Assembly: GCF_015711605.1 (NCBI RefSeq) | Contig: NZ_JABTEZ010000001.1 | Coordinates: forward strand, 1,392,001 to 1,456,000 | Length of the DNA: 64,000 bases | Direction: 5' to 3' | Origin: Planomonospora sp. ID67723 | Lineage (GTDB): Bacteria; Actinomycetota; Actinomycetes; Streptosporangiales; Streptosporangiaceae | Shown here: piece by piece, positions 6,982 through 16,533 of the stretch | How the letters are laid out: every line of letters begins with the position of its first letter | How positions within the stretch are numbered: position 1 is the stretch's first letter | Position numbers and translations under genes: made by a program | The notes under the pieces: generated by a model | Database searches by the model: none | What the model was told of the DNA's origin: nothing | Seen by the model: only the letters and a program-made list of their open reading frames with translations

Positions 6982-9900
6982 GTGAAAGCTCCCGCGCGTC
7001 GCATTGCCGCACACATCCGGACCGCGATGGCCGCCGCGGCGGCCATCGTCCTGATCGACGCCGGCGTGGTGCCGGTTGGAACGTTCTGGACGGAGACCGC
7101 CCTGGCCGGCACGGTCGCGGATCCGGTCGGCACGGCCGCGGATCCGGTCGGTGCGGCCGCGGTCACGGTGCCCCAGCTGCCGCCGATCCTCTCGGCGGGT
7201 CCGTGCGATCCGGGCGGAAGCGTCATCGTGTGCGAGAACTCCAAGCAGGGGACTCCCAAGACGCAGTGGGAGCGCAACATCAACGGCGGCGACACCATCG
7301 AGGGCTTCGCCACCGACATGAGCGTCAACGTCGGGCAGACCGTCAATTTCAAGATCCGTACACCGGCGACGTCGTACACGATCGACATCTACCGGATGGG
7401 CTACTACGGCGGGGCCGGCGCCCGTAAGATCACCTCGATCAGCCCGTCGGCGACCCTGCCGCAGACCCAGCCCGACTGCCTCAGCCAGGCCGCCACCGGG
7501 CTGGTCGACTGCGGCAACTGGGCGGTCTCCGCGAGCTGGGCGGTGCCCTCGACGGCGGTGTCGGGCATCTACTTCGCCTACCTCAACCGCACCGACGACG
7601 TCGAGGACGACAACCACGTGGTGTTCGTCGTCCGCAACGACGCCGGCACCTCCGGCCTGCTCTTCCAGACCTCGGACACCACCTGGCAGGCCTACAACGA
7701 CTGGGGCGGCAACAGCTTCTACACCGGAAGCAGCCAGGTCGCCCCGAACCGGGCCGTCAAGATCAGCTACAACCGCCCGTTCGCCAGCCGGGAGAACACC
7801 CCCTGGGGCCGGGACTTCGTCTTCGCCAACGAGTACCCCATGGTGCGCTGGCTGGAGGCCAACGGCTACGACGTCTCCTACACCACCGGCATCGACAGCG
7901 ACCGCCGCGGCAACCTGATCGGCAACCACAAGGCGTTCCTGTCGGTGGGCCACGACGAATACTGGTCCAAGCAGCAGCGCGCCCACGTCGAGGCGGCCAG
8001 GGACGCCGGGGTGAACCTCGCGTTCTTCTCCGGCAACGAGGTGTTCTGGAAGACCCGCTGGGAGAACAGCATCGACGCCTCGAGCACGCCGTACCGCACG
8101 CTCGTCACCTACAAGGAGACCCACGCCAACGCCAAGACCGACCCCTCCCCGGAGTGGACGGGCACCTGGCGGGACCCGCGGTTCACCCCGCCCTCGGACG
8201 GGGCCCGCCCCGAGAACGCGCTGACCGGGCAGTTGTTCGCAATCAACTGCTGCATGGACGAGATGAAGGTCCCCGCGGCCGACGGCAAGATGCGCTTCTG
8301 GCGCGGCACCTCGATCGCCGGCCTCGCCTCGGGCGAGACCGCGACCCTGCCGCACGGCGTGCTCGGGTACGAATGGGACCTCGACCCGGACAACGGGTAC
8401 CGCCCGGCCGGCCTGTTCCGGCTGTCCTCCACGACCGCCACGGCGGAGAAGAAGCTCAAGGACTGGGGCAACACCTACGTCAGGGAAGAGGCCACCCACC
8501 ACCTGACGATGTACCGCGCGGCCAGCGGCGCGCTGGTGTTCGGCGCGGGCACCGTCCAGTGGTCCTGGGGCCTCGACGCCGAGCACGACGGCGACGGCCC
8601 GGCCGGCCCCGACACCCGCATGCGCCAGGCGACCGTGAACCTCTTCGCCGACATGGGCGTGCAGCCCGCGAGCCTGCAGTCCGGGCTGAGCGCGGCGACC
8701 AGGTCCACCGACGCGACCAGGCCCACCACGGTGATCACCGCGCCCGCCGCCGGGGCGAGCGTGGCCAACGGCGCGACCGTGACGATCAGCGGCACGGCCT
8801 CCGACGGCGGCGGCCAGGTCGCCGCGGTCGAGGTCTCCACGGACGGAGGGGCGAGCTGGCATCCGGCCAAGGGCCGGGCGAGCTGGAGCTACGCCTGGCC
8901 GGCCACCGGTGAGGGCCCGGTCGCGATCCAGGTGCGTGCCGTCGACGACAGCGGCAACCTGCAGACCGCGGTGACCAGCCGTACGATCACGGTGAACTGC
9001 CCCTGCCGCCTGTTCGGCGACGCCGAGACTCCCGAGACGGCCTCGGCCGCCACGACCCTCCCGCACGAGCTCGGCGTCAAGTTCCGCACCGCCGTGAACG
9101 GCTGGGTCACCGGGGTGCGCTTCTACAAGGGCGCCGGCAACACCGGCACCCACACCGGCACCCTGTGGACCGGCGGTGGCGCGCAACTGGCCACCGGGAC
9201 CTTCACCGACGAGACCGCCGCGGGCTGGCAGACGCTGTCCTTCCCCGTCCCGGTCCAGGTCTCGGCGGGCACCACCTACGTCGCGTCCTACTACGCCCCG
9301 AACGGCGGGTTCGCGGCCGACAACAGCTGGTTCCAGGCGCGGGCGCTCTCGCGCCCGCCGCTGACCGGCCTGAAGAGCGGCACCGACGGGCCCAACGGCG
9401 TCTACCGGTACGGCTCGCCGGGCTTCCCGGCCTCCTCCTACGAGGGCGCCAACTACTGGGTGGACGCCGTCTTCTCCTCCGTCGAGCCGCCGGACACGCG
9501 GGCCCCTCAGGTGACGGCCCGTTCTCCGCATCCCGGTTCGTCCTCGGTGCCCACGTCGGCCAAGCCCTCGCTCACCTTCGACGAGGTGATCGCCGCGGGC
9601 ACGGCCCAGGTCCAGCTCGCCACGGACGCCGGCGCCCCGGTGGCCGGGACCGCCGCGCTCGACGGCACGGGCAAGGTCCTCACTTTCACGCCGTCCGCTC
9701 CGCTGGCCGCCGACACCCGCTACCTCTTCTCGGTCTCGGGCGCGAAGGACGCCGCGGGCAACGCGGCGGTCGCCGAGGGCTTCGTGTTCACCACGGCCAA
9801 GGCCACGCCGCCGCCCGGCACGTGTCCGTGCTCGATCTGGCCCGACTCCTCCGCTCCCGCGGTCGCCGCGGCCTCCGACACCAAGGCCGTCACGCTCGGG

Positions 9901-11085
9901 TTGAAGCTCCGCTCCGACCGGACCGGGTCGATCACCGGGATCCGGTTCTACAAGGGCCCGGGCAACTCCGGCACCCACACGGGCGCGTTGTGGAGCGCGA
10001 CCGGGACCAAGCTGGCGGAGGTGACCTTCACCGGTGAGACGACGGCCGGCTGGCAGCAGGCGAACCTGTCCACGCCGGTGGACGTCACGGCGAACACCAC
10101 GTACGTGGTGACCTACCACGCCCCGGCCGGCCGCTACTCCTACACGTGGGGCCAGCTGGGGTCGGCGGGGGTGGACAACCCGCCGCTGCACGCGCTGCAG
10201 GGCGGCGGGCTCTACCTGTACGGCCCGGCCGGGAGCTTCCCGACCCAGAGCAGCACGGCCAACTACTGGGTGGACGTCGTGTTCTCGGCCAACGACCCCA
10301 CCCCGCCCGCGGTCACCGCGACCAGCCCGCTGGACACCGAGAACAGCGTGCCGCCGAACACGGCCGTGTCGGCCGCCTTCGACGAGGAGGTCCAGGCCGC
10401 CACCGTCCAGATCGCGGTCAACGGCGTCACCGGATCGGCGGCCTACGACGCGGGGACCCGGACGGTGACGTTCACCCCCTCGGCGGCGCTGGCGGCCGGG
10501 ACCACCTACACCGCGACGGTGTCGGGGGCCAAGGACGGCAACGGCAACCAGATGCAGCCGTTCAGCTGGACGTTCACCACGGCCAAGCCGGCGCCCGCGG
10601 CCGGGGAGTGCCCGTGCTCGATCTGGGCGGACGGCGCCCGACCGGCGGTGCGGGCCGCCTCCGACACCGCCGCGCTGACGGTGGGCCTGAAGTTCCGCTC
10701 CGACCAGAACGGGTCGATCACCGGGATCCGGTTCTACAAGGGTCCGGGCAACTCCGGCACCCACACGGGCGCGCTGTGGACCGAGGGCGGCTCGAAGCTG
10801 GCGGAGGTGACCTTCACCGGTGAGACGGCGGCCGGCTGGCAGCAGGCGAACCTGTCCACGCCGGTGGACGTCACGGCGAACACCACGTACGTGGTGACCT
10901 ACCACGCCCCGGCCGGCCGCTACTCCTACACCTGGGGCCAGCTGGGGTCGGCGGGGGTGGACAACCCGCCGCTGCACGCGCTGCAGGGCGGCGGGCTCTA
11001 CCTGTACGGCCCGGCCGGGAGCTTCCCGACCACGTCCAGTTCAGCGAACTACTGGGTGGACGTCGTCTACAACCGCAGTCAATGA
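6982..11085 (+). CDS. Large secreted protein: N,N-dimethylformamidase beta-like domain plus DUF4082 and Ig-like repeats
   Basis: The 1367-residue product uses GTG 6982, preceded by GGGAGG at 6972-6977. Residues 1-42 form a signal peptide ending near TALA. Residues about 70-570 resemble the catalytic domain of the dimethylformamidase large-subunit family (blocks IYRMGYYGGAGAR, GHDEYWSKQQR and FFSGNEVFWKTRWE). An Ig-like domain follows at about 590-672. Then come three DUF4082 modules at about 674-834, 948-1098 and 1210-1367, each starting near CPCSIW or CPCRLF. They are separated by two SbsA-type Ig domains. Modules two and three are near-identical at the DNA level with a 786-base period, so they arose by recent duplication or are homogenised. 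It is probably a cell-surface or matrix protein. Enzyme activity is unproven. Confidence 0.82.
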   Translation: MKAPARRIAAHIRTAMAAAAAIVLIDAGVVPVGTFWTETALAGTVADPVGTAADPVGAAAVTVPQLPPILSAGPCDPGGSVIVCENSKQGTPKTQWERNINGGDTIEGFATDMSVNVGQTVNFKIRTPATSYTIDIYRMGYYGGAGARKITSISPSATLPQTQPDCLSQAATGLVDCGNWAVSASWAVPSTAVSGIYFAYLNRTDDVEDDNHVVFVVRNDAGTSGLLFQTSDTTWQAYNDWGGNSFYTGSSQVAPNRAVKISYNRPFASRENTPWGRDFVFANEYPMVRWLEANGYDVSYTTGIDSDRRGNLIGNHKAFLSVGHDEYWSKQQRAHVEAARDAGVNLAFFSGNEVFWKTRWENSIDASSTPYRTLVTYKETHANAKTDPSPEWTGTWRDPRFTPPSDGARPENALTGQLFAINCCMDEMKVPAADGKMRFWRGTSIAGLASGETATLPHGVLGYEWDLDPDNGYRPAGLFRLSSTTATAEKKLKDWGNTYVREEATHHLTMYRAASGALVFGAGTVQWSWGLDAEHDGDGPAGPDTRMRQATVNLFADMGVQPASLQSGLSAATRSTDATRPTTVITAPAAGASVANGATVTISGTASDGGGQVAAVEVSTDGGASWHPAKGRASWSYAWPATGEGPVAIQVRAVDDSGNLQTAVTSRTITVNCPCRLFGDAETPETASAATTLPHELGVKFRTAVNGWVTGVRFYKGAGNTGTHTGTLWTGGGAQLATGTFTDETAAGWQTLSFPVPVQVSAGTTYVASYYAPNGGFAADNSWFQARALSRPPLTGLKSGTDGPNGVYRYGSPGFPASSYEGANYWVDAVFSSVEPPDTRAPQVTARSPHPGSSSVPTSAKPSLTFDEVIAAGTAQVQLATDAGAPVAGTAALDGTGKVLTFTPSAPLAADTRYLFSVSGAKDAAGNAAVAEGFVFTTAKATPPPGTCPCSIWPDSSAPAVAAASDTKAVTLGLKLRSDRTGSITGIRFYKGPGNSGTHTGALWSATGTKLAEVTFTGETTAGWQQANLSTPVDVTANTTYVVTYHAPAGRYSYTWGQLGSAGVDNPPLHALQGGGLYLYGPAGSFPTQSSTANYWVDVVFSANDPTPPAVTATSPLDTENSVPPNTAVSAAFDEEVQAATVQIAVNGVTGSAAYDAGTRTVTFTPSAALAAGTTYTATVSGAKDGNGNQMQPFSWTFTTAKPAPAAGECPCSIWADGARPAVRAASDTAALTVGLKFRSDQNGSITGIRFYKGPGNSGTHTGALWTEGGSKLAEVTFTGETAAGWQQANLSTPVDVTANTTYVVTYHAPAGRYSYTWGQLGSAGVDNPPLHALQGGGLYLYGPAGSFPTTSSSANYWVDVVYNRSQ
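9820..11070 (+). repeat. Intragenic tandem repeat with 786-bp period (DUF4082 plus Ig module)
   Basis: The stretch beginning TCGATCACCGGGATCCGG occurs at 9928 and again at 10714, exactly 786 bases (262 codons) later. Long runs around both copies are identical, including the 3' part of the module that ends in the YLYGPAGSFPT codons. The conservation extends to third codon positions, which points to recent duplication or gene conversion rather than protein-level selection alone. Copy number of this unit could vary between strains. Confidence 0.85.
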
Positions 11086-11119
11086 TCTTGGTTTGAACCG
11101 AGAAGAGGGAGGAAGGCGC

Positions 11120-12190
11120 ATGCCGCCGATCGGGATGGCGCTCGTGGGCGCCGGGTACTTCGGCCCGCACCTGCTGCGCAATGCGCAGCAGGTGCCCGAG
11201 CTCCGGGTGAGGGCCGTCTGCGACCTGGACGCGGACCGGGCCCGTGCGGTCGTCGGACCCTACTCCACGATCGAGGTGACCGACTCCTTCAGCCGCATCC
11301 TGGACGACCCGGAGATCGAGGCGGTCGCCATCGCGACCCCGGCGGCGACCCACTTCGACCTGGCCCGCGCCGCCCTGGAGGCGGGCAAGCACGTCCTGGT
11401 GGAGAAGCCCATCACCGCGTCGCTGGCCGAGGGGGAGAAGCTCGTCGAGCTGGCCGAGGAGTCGGGGCGGGTGCTCATGTGCGACCACACGCTCTGCTAC
11501 ACCCCGGTGGTCCAGCGGATCAGGGAGCTGGTCCACGGCGGCGAGATCGGCGAGGTGCTCTTCGTCGACGCGGTCCGGATCAACCTCGGCCTGGTCCAGC
11601 CGGACGTCGACGTGATCTGGGACCTGGCCCCGCACGACCTGTCGGTGTTCGACTTCGTGCTGCCGCCGGGCGTGCGGCCGGTGGCGGTGGCCGCGCACGG
11701 CGCCGACCCGATCGGTGCCGAGCGGGCGTGCGTGGCCTACCTGTCGGTGTGGCTGTCCAACGGGGCGATCGCCCACGTGCACCTGAACTGGCTGAGCCCC
11801 ACCAAGATCCGCACGACGGTCATCGGCGGCTCCCGCCGTACGATCATCTGGGACGACGTGACCCCCGGCCGTCGGCTGGCCGTCTACGACAGGGGCGTCG
11901 ACCGCATCCCCGCCGCGGACCTCGACGAGGGCGAGCGCACCCGCGCCCGGGTCGCCTATCGGGTCGGTGACATTCACATCCCCGCGCTGCCCGAGACGGA
12001 GGCGCTGCGTGGTGTCATGGCGGAGTTCGCCGCCGCGATAGGGAGCGGCCGTCCGGCACTGACGGACGGCTGGGCCGGACTGCGCGTGCTCCAGTTGCTC
12101 ACCGCCGCCGACGAGAGCCTGCGCTCCGGCGGCGCGATCGTCCGGATCGAAGGACACCTCGAAGGACACCGCGAAGGAAGGAAAGCATGA
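11120..12190 (+). CDS. Gfo/Idh/MocA family NAD(P)-dependent sugar oxidoreductase
   Basis: This 356-residue protein starts at ATG 11120 after GGGAGGAAGG. The Rossmann motif GAGYFGPHLLRN sits at residues 9-20, and HVLVEKPIT, with the family EKP lysine that helps hydride transfer, is near residues 93-101. In nucleotide-sugar operons such proteins oxidise the 3-hydroxyl of a UDP-sugar before transamination, as WbpB/WlbA does. The following epimerase and aminotransferase genes overlap successively (ATGA at 12187, GTGA at 13137), supporting a pathway unit. The C-terminus is a low-complexity GHLEGHREGRK tail produced by a short repeat at 12151-12180. Substrate is inferred from the neighbours. Confidence 0.82.
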   Translation: MPPIGMALVGAGYFGPHLLRNAQQVPELRVRAVCDLDADRARAVVGPYSTIEVTDSFSRILDDPEIEAVAIATPAATHFDLARAALEAGKHVLVEKPITASLAEGEKLVELAEESGRVLMCDHTLCYTPVVQRIRELVHGGEIGEVLFVDAVRINLGLVQPDVDVIWDLAPHDLSVFDFVLPPGVRPVAVAAHGADPIGAERACVAYLSVWLSNGAIAHVHLNWLSPTKIRTTVIGGSRRTIIWDDVTPGRRLAVYDRGVDRIPAADLDEGERTRARVAYRVGDIHIPALPETEALRGVMAEFAAAIGSGRPALTDGWAGLRVLQLLTAADESLRSGGAIVRIEGHLEGHREGRKA

Positions 12191-13140
12191 TCAAGGACAG
12201 CCGCTGCCTCGTCACCGGAGGAGCCGGCCTGATCGGTTCGACGATCGTGGACCAGCTCGTCGAGGCGGGTGCGGGCGAGATCGTCGTGCTGGACAACATG
12301 GTCGGCGGCCAGCTCGGCAATCTGAGCGGCGCCCTGGAGAGCGGGCGCGTCCGCCTGGTCGAGGGGGACATCCGCGACCGCGACACCGTCCGCGAGGTGA
12401 TGCGGGACGTCGACGTCCTGTTCCACCAGGCGGCCATCCGCATCGTGCAGTGCGCCCAGGAGCCCCGGCTCGCCCACGACGTGCTGGTCAACGGCACCTA
12501 CGAGGTGGTCGAGGCCGCGGCCGACGCGGGCGTCAGGAAGATCGTGGCCGCGTCGAGCGCGTCGGTGTACGGCCTGGCGGAGGTGTTCCCCACGCGTGAG
12601 GACCACCACCCCTACGACAACGACACGATCTACGGCGCCTCCAAGACCTACAACGAGCTGCTGCTGCGCAGCTACCGGGCGATGCGCGGGATCGACTACG
12701 TGGCGCTGCGCTACTTCAACGTGTACGGGCCGCGCATGGACACGCGCGGCGTCTACACGGCCGTGTTCGTCAAGTGGATGGACCGCATCCGGCAGGGGCT
12801 GCCTCCGGTGATCTTCGGAGACGGCTCGCAGACCATGGACTTCGTCTACACCTCCGACATCGCCCGGGCCAACCTGCTGGCGGCCGGGAGCGACGTCGAG
12901 GAGGGGGTCTTCAACGTCGCCAGCGGCGTCGAGACCAGCCTCAGGGAGCTCGCGGAGACGTTGTTGCGGGTCATGGACGCCGAGCACCTCGGCATCGAGT
13001 ACGGTCCCGAGCGTCCCGTCAACGGGGTCACCCGGCGGCTGGCCGACGTCACCGCGGCGGCCGAGCGGATCGGTTTCAAGGCGGAGATCTCGCTGGAGGA
13101 CGGCCTGCGGCAGGTCGTGAAGTGGTGGGGGACCGCGTGA
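12187..13140 (+). CDS. NAD-dependent nucleotide-sugar epimerase/dehydratase (extended SDR)
   Basis: The 317-residue product has the extended SDR signature: GGAGLIGSTI at residues 9-18 for NAD binding, a DNM acidic loop after the second strand, SSASVYG for the catalytic serine/threonine region and YGASK for the catalytic tyrosine and lysine. RYFNVYGPR follows, as in UDP-hexose 4-epimerases of the WbpP/GalE group. It overlaps the oxidoreductase before it and the aminotransferase after it, so it probably interconverts or modifies the same nucleotide sugar. Sequence alone cannot separate 4-epimerase from dehydratase function. Confidence 0.83.
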   Translation: MIKDSRCLVTGGAGLIGSTIVDQLVEAGAGEIVVLDNMVGGQLGNLSGALESGRVRLVEGDIRDRDTVREVMRDVDVLFHQAAIRIVQCAQEPRLAHDVLVNGTYEVVEAAADAGVRKIVAASSASVYGLAEVFPTREDHHPYDNDTIYGASKTYNELLLRSYRAMRGIDYVALRYFNVYGPRMDTRGVYTAVFVKWMDRIRQGLPPVIFGDGSQTMDFVYTSDIARANLLAAGSDVEEGVFNVASGVETSLRELAETLLRVMDAEHLGIEYGPERPVNGVTRRLADVTAAAERIGFKAEISLEDGLRQVVKWWGTA

Positions 13141-14252
13141 TCCCCGTCATGCGCCCCTGGCTGGGCGAGGAGGAGGCCCGGGCGGCGTCCGAGGCCGTAC
13201 TGTCGGGGTGGGTCGCTCAGGGACCGAGGGTCGCCGAGTTCGAGGCGGCGTTCGCCGGTGCGGTCGGCGTTCCGCACGCGATCGCGGTGTCGTCGTGCAC
13301 CACCGGCCTGCACCTGTGCCTGATCGGCGCGGGCGTCGGGCCGGGCGACGAGGTCGTCGTGCCGTCCCTGTCGTTCATCGCCACGACCAACGCGGTGATG
13401 TACGCCGGGGCCGTCCCGGTCTTCGCCGACGTGGACGCGGCGACGCTCAACCTGACGCCCGAGACGGTCGAGGCCGCCGTCACCCCGCGCACGAAGGCGG
13501 TCATCCTCGTCGACCAGTGCGGGATCCCCGCCGACCTCGACGCGGTCAGGGCGGTGTGCGAACCGCGCGGCATCACGGTGATCGAGGACGCCGCGTGCGC
13601 GGCCGGGGTCACCTACAAGGGCCGGCCCGCCGCGATGGCGGCCGAGCTCGCGGCGTTCTCCTTCCATCCCCGCAAGGTGCTGACCACCGGCGAGGGCGGC
13701 ATGGTGACGGCGCACGACGCCGGGGTCGCCGCGCGCCTGAAGCGGTTGCGCGAGCACGCGATGAGCGTGAGCGCGGCCGATCGGCACGCCTCGTCCACGG
13801 TCACGCTGGAAGGCTACGACGAGGTCGGCTACAACTACCGCATGACCGACATCCAGGCCGCGATCGGCCTGGTGCAGCTGCGCAAGCTGCCGGAGATGGT
13901 GGCCCGCCGCCGGGAGCTGGCCGAGCGCTACCAGAAGGCGCTGTCCGGCATCCCCGGCCTCGTCACCGCCACCGACCCCTCCTACGGCACCACGAACTAC
14001 CAGTCGTTCTGGGTGACGCTCCCCGAGGACCACCCGATCTCGCGGGACGACCTGCTGGTCCGGCTGGCCGAGCGGGGCGTCTCCGCGCGGCGCGCGCTGA
14101 TGGCGGCCCACCTCCAGCCCGCCTACGCCCACATCGGCGCGTCGCTGCCCGTCACCGAGCGGCTCACCCGCGACTCGGTGACCCTCCCGCTGTACCACGA
14201 GATGACCGAGGAGGAGCAGGACCGGGTCGTCGAGGTGCTGTACGACAAATGA
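13137..14252 (+). CDS. DegT/DnrJ/EryC1 family sugar aminotransferase
   Basis: The 371-residue PLP enzyme uses GTG 13137, which overlaps the upstream stop (GTGA) and follows GGTGGGGG. Family blocks are present: SGWVAQGPRVAEFEAAFA at the N-terminus, SSCTTGLHL for the phosphate-binding loop, VIEDAACAAG with the pyridine-nitrogen aspartate, and FHPRKVLTTGEGGM with the Schiff-base lysine. The YNYRMTDIQAAIG block is also typical. It would aminate a keto-sugar, plausibly the 3-keto product of the oxidoreductase two genes upstream. A second, distinct DegT enzyme lies at 17951. Confidence 0.88.
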   Translation: MIPVMRPWLGEEEARAASEAVLSGWVAQGPRVAEFEAAFAGAVGVPHAIAVSSCTTGLHLCLIGAGVGPGDEVVVPSLSFIATTNAVMYAGAVPVFADVDAATLNLTPETVEAAVTPRTKAVILVDQCGIPADLDAVRAVCEPRGITVIEDAACAAGVTYKGRPAAMAAELAAFSFHPRKVLTTGEGGMVTAHDAGVAARLKRLREHAMSVSAADRHASSTVTLEGYDEVGYNYRMTDIQAAIGLVQLRKLPEMVARRRELAERYQKALSGIPGLVTATDPSYGTTNYQSFWVTLPEDHPISRDDLLVRLAERGVSARRALMAAHLQPAYAHIGASLPVTERLTRDSVTLPLYHEMTEEEQDRVVEVLYDK

Positions 14253-15289
14253 TCGAAGCCGCGGTGAGGCGTGTGCTGGCGGCGCGCGAACGCCGGTCCC
14301 GCCGTCTTCCGCCGTTGCGCGTCGGCCCGGCCGGCGGCCGGGGGAGGGTCTACTTCCTGTGCCCGGACCACGCCGCGCCGAGCGGCGGGATACGCACGAT
14401 CTACCGCCATGTCGACGTGCTCAGCGCCGCGGGGCTGCCCGCGGCGGTGCTGCACCGCCGGCCGGGCTTCTCGTGCCGCTGGTTCGAGCACCGGACCCCG
14501 ATCGCCTACGCCCGGCGGGTACGGCTCTCGCCCGCCGACGTGCTCGTGGTCCCGGAGATCTACGGCCCCGGCCTGCACGCCCTGCCGCGCGGTCCCAAGG
14601 TGGTCGTGTTCAACCAGAACGCCTACCTGACGTTCGCCGGGATGCCTCCCGGGCGCTCGCCGTACGAGGGCGTCCCGGGGCTGCGGGGGCTGCTGGCGGT
14701 CTCCGGCGACAACGCGGACTACCTCCGCTTCGCCTTCCCCGGCATCCCGGTGACGGTGGTCCCCCCCGCCGTCGACCCGGAGGTGTTCCATCCGGGCGGG
14801 GACGGCGTGCCCGGGCGGCGCATCGCCTTCATGCCCCGCAAGCGGCGCGAGGACGCCGAGCAGGTCTTCGCGATGCTCGCCGCCCGGGGAGTCCTGGAGG
14901 GCTGGGAGACGGTGGCCATCGGAGGCCGCTCCGAGACCGAGACCGCCGCCCTCCTGCGGACCTGCCCGCTGTTCCTGGCGCTGGGCAGGCGCGAGGGCTT
15001 CGGGCTGCCACCGGCCGAGGCCATGCTCTCGGGCTGCTACGTCGTGGGGTTCACCGGCCTGGCGGGACGGGAGGTCATGCTGCCCGAGTTCTCCCTCCCG
15101 GTCGAGGAGGACGACGTGCGCGCGCTGGCCGTCGCCCTGGCGGACGCGATGGGCCGCTACGAGAAGGACCCCGATTCGGTCCGGGCCCTGGGCGGGCTCG
15201 CCGCCGGGCACGTCCGCCGTACCTACACCCCCGAGCGCCAGCGCCACGACCTGCTGGCCTTCTTCTCCCCGCTGCTGGAACAGGAGTAG
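14249..15289 (+). CDS. Glycosyltransferase, GT4-like
   Basis: The 346-residue protein starts at ATG 14249, overlapping the previous stop. A basic N-terminus is followed by VYFLCPDHAAPSGGIRTIYR, a GT-B N-terminal Rossmann strand with a glycine-rich acceptor loop. Near residues 243-265, LALGRREGFGLPPAEAMLSG is the GT4/GT1 donor-binding E-x7-E motif. The N-terminal half is more divergent than the C-terminal half, so the acceptor is unpredictable. It is coupled with the aminotransferase upstream and ends five bases before the TTG start of the next glycosyltransferase. Confidence 0.78.
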   Translation: MIEAAVRRVLAARERRSRRLPPLRVGPAGGRGRVYFLCPDHAAPSGGIRTIYRHVDVLSAAGLPAAVLHRRPGFSCRWFEHRTPIAYARRVRLSPADVLVVPEIYGPGLHALPRGPKVVVFNQNAYLTFAGMPPGRSPYEGVPGLRGLLAVSGDNADYLRFAFPGIPVTVVPPAVDPEVFHPGGDGVPGRRIAFMPRKRREDAEQVFAMLAARGVLEGWETVAIGGRSETETAALLRTCPLFLALGRREGFGLPPAEAMLSGCYVVGFTGLAGREVMLPEFSLPVEEDDVRALAVALADAMGRYEKDPDSVRALGGLAAGHVRRTYTPERQRHDLLAFFSPLLEQE

Positions 15290-15294
15290 CCGCC

Positions 15295-16533
15295 TTGCGT
15301 CTCCTCGTCGGTCTGCACCACCTCGAACTGGGTGGCAGCCAGCTCAACGCGCTCGACCTCGCGCTGCGCATGCGCGACCGGGGCCACCACGTGGCCCTGC
15401 TGGGCACCCACACGGGACGGCCGGGCCCGATGGCGGACCTGGCCCGCGAACGGGGACTGGAGATCACTCTCGTCCGGCATCCGCGGGAGCGCACCCGGCC
15501 CGTGGCGCCCTACCGGGCCGCGGTGGCCGCGGAGCTGACCCGCCTGGTGCGCGAGCAGCGCTTCGACCTGGTGCACACCTACGAATACCCGCTGGCGCTG
15601 GACGCGGTCTACGGCCCGCACGCCCGCCTCGGCACCCCCCTGGTGAGCACCGTCTACACGATGCGGCTGCCCCGCTGGCTGCCCAGGAACATCACCCTGG
15701 TCGCGGCCTACGAGGAGATCGCCGCCGCGGCCCGTGCCTGCGGGCAGAACTGCCTGCTCATCGAGCCTCCGGTGGACACCGACGCCGACAGCCCGCAGGC
15801 GGTCGACGGCGCGGCCTACCGGGCCGGGCTGGGCATCTCCCCCGAGGAGATCGTCGTGGGCATCGTCACCCGGCTGGAGCCGGAGATGAAGGCCGAAGGG
15901 GTCGTCCGGGCCATGGAGGCGGTGCGGCGCCTGGACCCGGAGATCCCGCTGCGGCTGCTGGTCGTCGGCACCGGTCCGTCCTACGACGAGCTGGCCGCAC
16001 GCGGCGCCGAGGTCAACGAGGCACTCGGCAGGCAGGCGGTCCTGGTGCCCGGCGCGCTGGGCGATCCGCGCCCGGCCTACGCCGCCTCCGACATCTCGGT
16101 CGGCATGGGGGGCTCGGCCGTGCGGGGGATGAGCTTCGCCAGGCCGCTCATCGTGATCGGGACCAGGGGCTTCTCCAGGACCTTCCGTCCGGACACGGCG
16201 GACCACTTCCTGCATGTCGGCTACTACGGCGTCGGCGAGGGGATCGAGGACCCCGACCCGCTGGCCGGCCAGATCCGGGAACTGGCCCTCGACGCCGGGC
16301 TCCGGAGCGAGCTGGGGTCGTGGTCCCGGCGGCTCGTCGTCGACCGCTACAGCCTCGACGCCGCGGCGAACAGGCTGGAGCACATTTACCTGGAGGCCCG
16401 GACCGGGCAGCGCAGACGCGGTTCCGAGCTGGCCCGCACGGCGGTCTACCGGGCGGTGGCCGACATGGTGCCCGACGGCGCCAAGACCGGCCTGCGCCCG
16501 ATGGCCCGGCGCGTGCTGGGGCAGCGGGCATGA
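15295..16533 (+). CDS. GT4 family glycosyltransferase
   Basis: The 412-residue product uses TTG 15295. CAGGAG at 15281-15286 provides a ribosome-binding site inside the end of the upstream gene, and no better start exists after that gene's stop. LLVGLHHLELGGSQLNALDL is the classic N-terminal GT4 motif, VGIVTRLEPEMKAEGVVRAM the central beta strand with the donor phosphate-binding arginine region, and VVGTGPSYDELAARG the following loop. The usual E-x7-E motif is weak (SDISVGMGGSAVRGMSFARP), which is unusual and may indicate a diverged donor site. Its stop overlaps the flippase start (ATGA at 16530). Confidence 0.8.
   Translation: MRLLVGLHHLELGGSQLNALDLALRMRDRGHHVALLGTHTGRPGPMADLARERGLEITLVRHPRERTRPVAPYRAAVAAELTRLVREQRFDLVHTYEYPLALDAVYGPHARLGTPLVSTVYTMRLPRWLPRNITLVAAYEEIAAAARACGQNCLLIEPPVDTDADSPQAVDGAAYRAGLGISPEEIVVGIVTRLEPEMKAEGVVRAMEAVRRLDPEIPLRLLVVGTGPSYDELAARGAEVNEALGRQAVLVPGALGDPRPAYAASDISVGMGGSAVRGMSFARPLIVIGTRGFSRTFRPDTADHFLHVGYYGVGEGIEDPDPLAGQIRELALDAGLRSELGSWSRRLVVDRYSLDAAANRLEHIYLEARTGQRRRGSELARTAVYRAVADMVPDGAKTGLRPMARRVLGQRA

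Noticed and set aside
6961-10977. Open frame of 1338 codons on the minus strand
   Set aside because: It is antisense to the large secreted protein, is Arg/Gly/Val/Asp repetitive, and has no family-like motif. Long shadow frames are normal opposite GC-rich genes.
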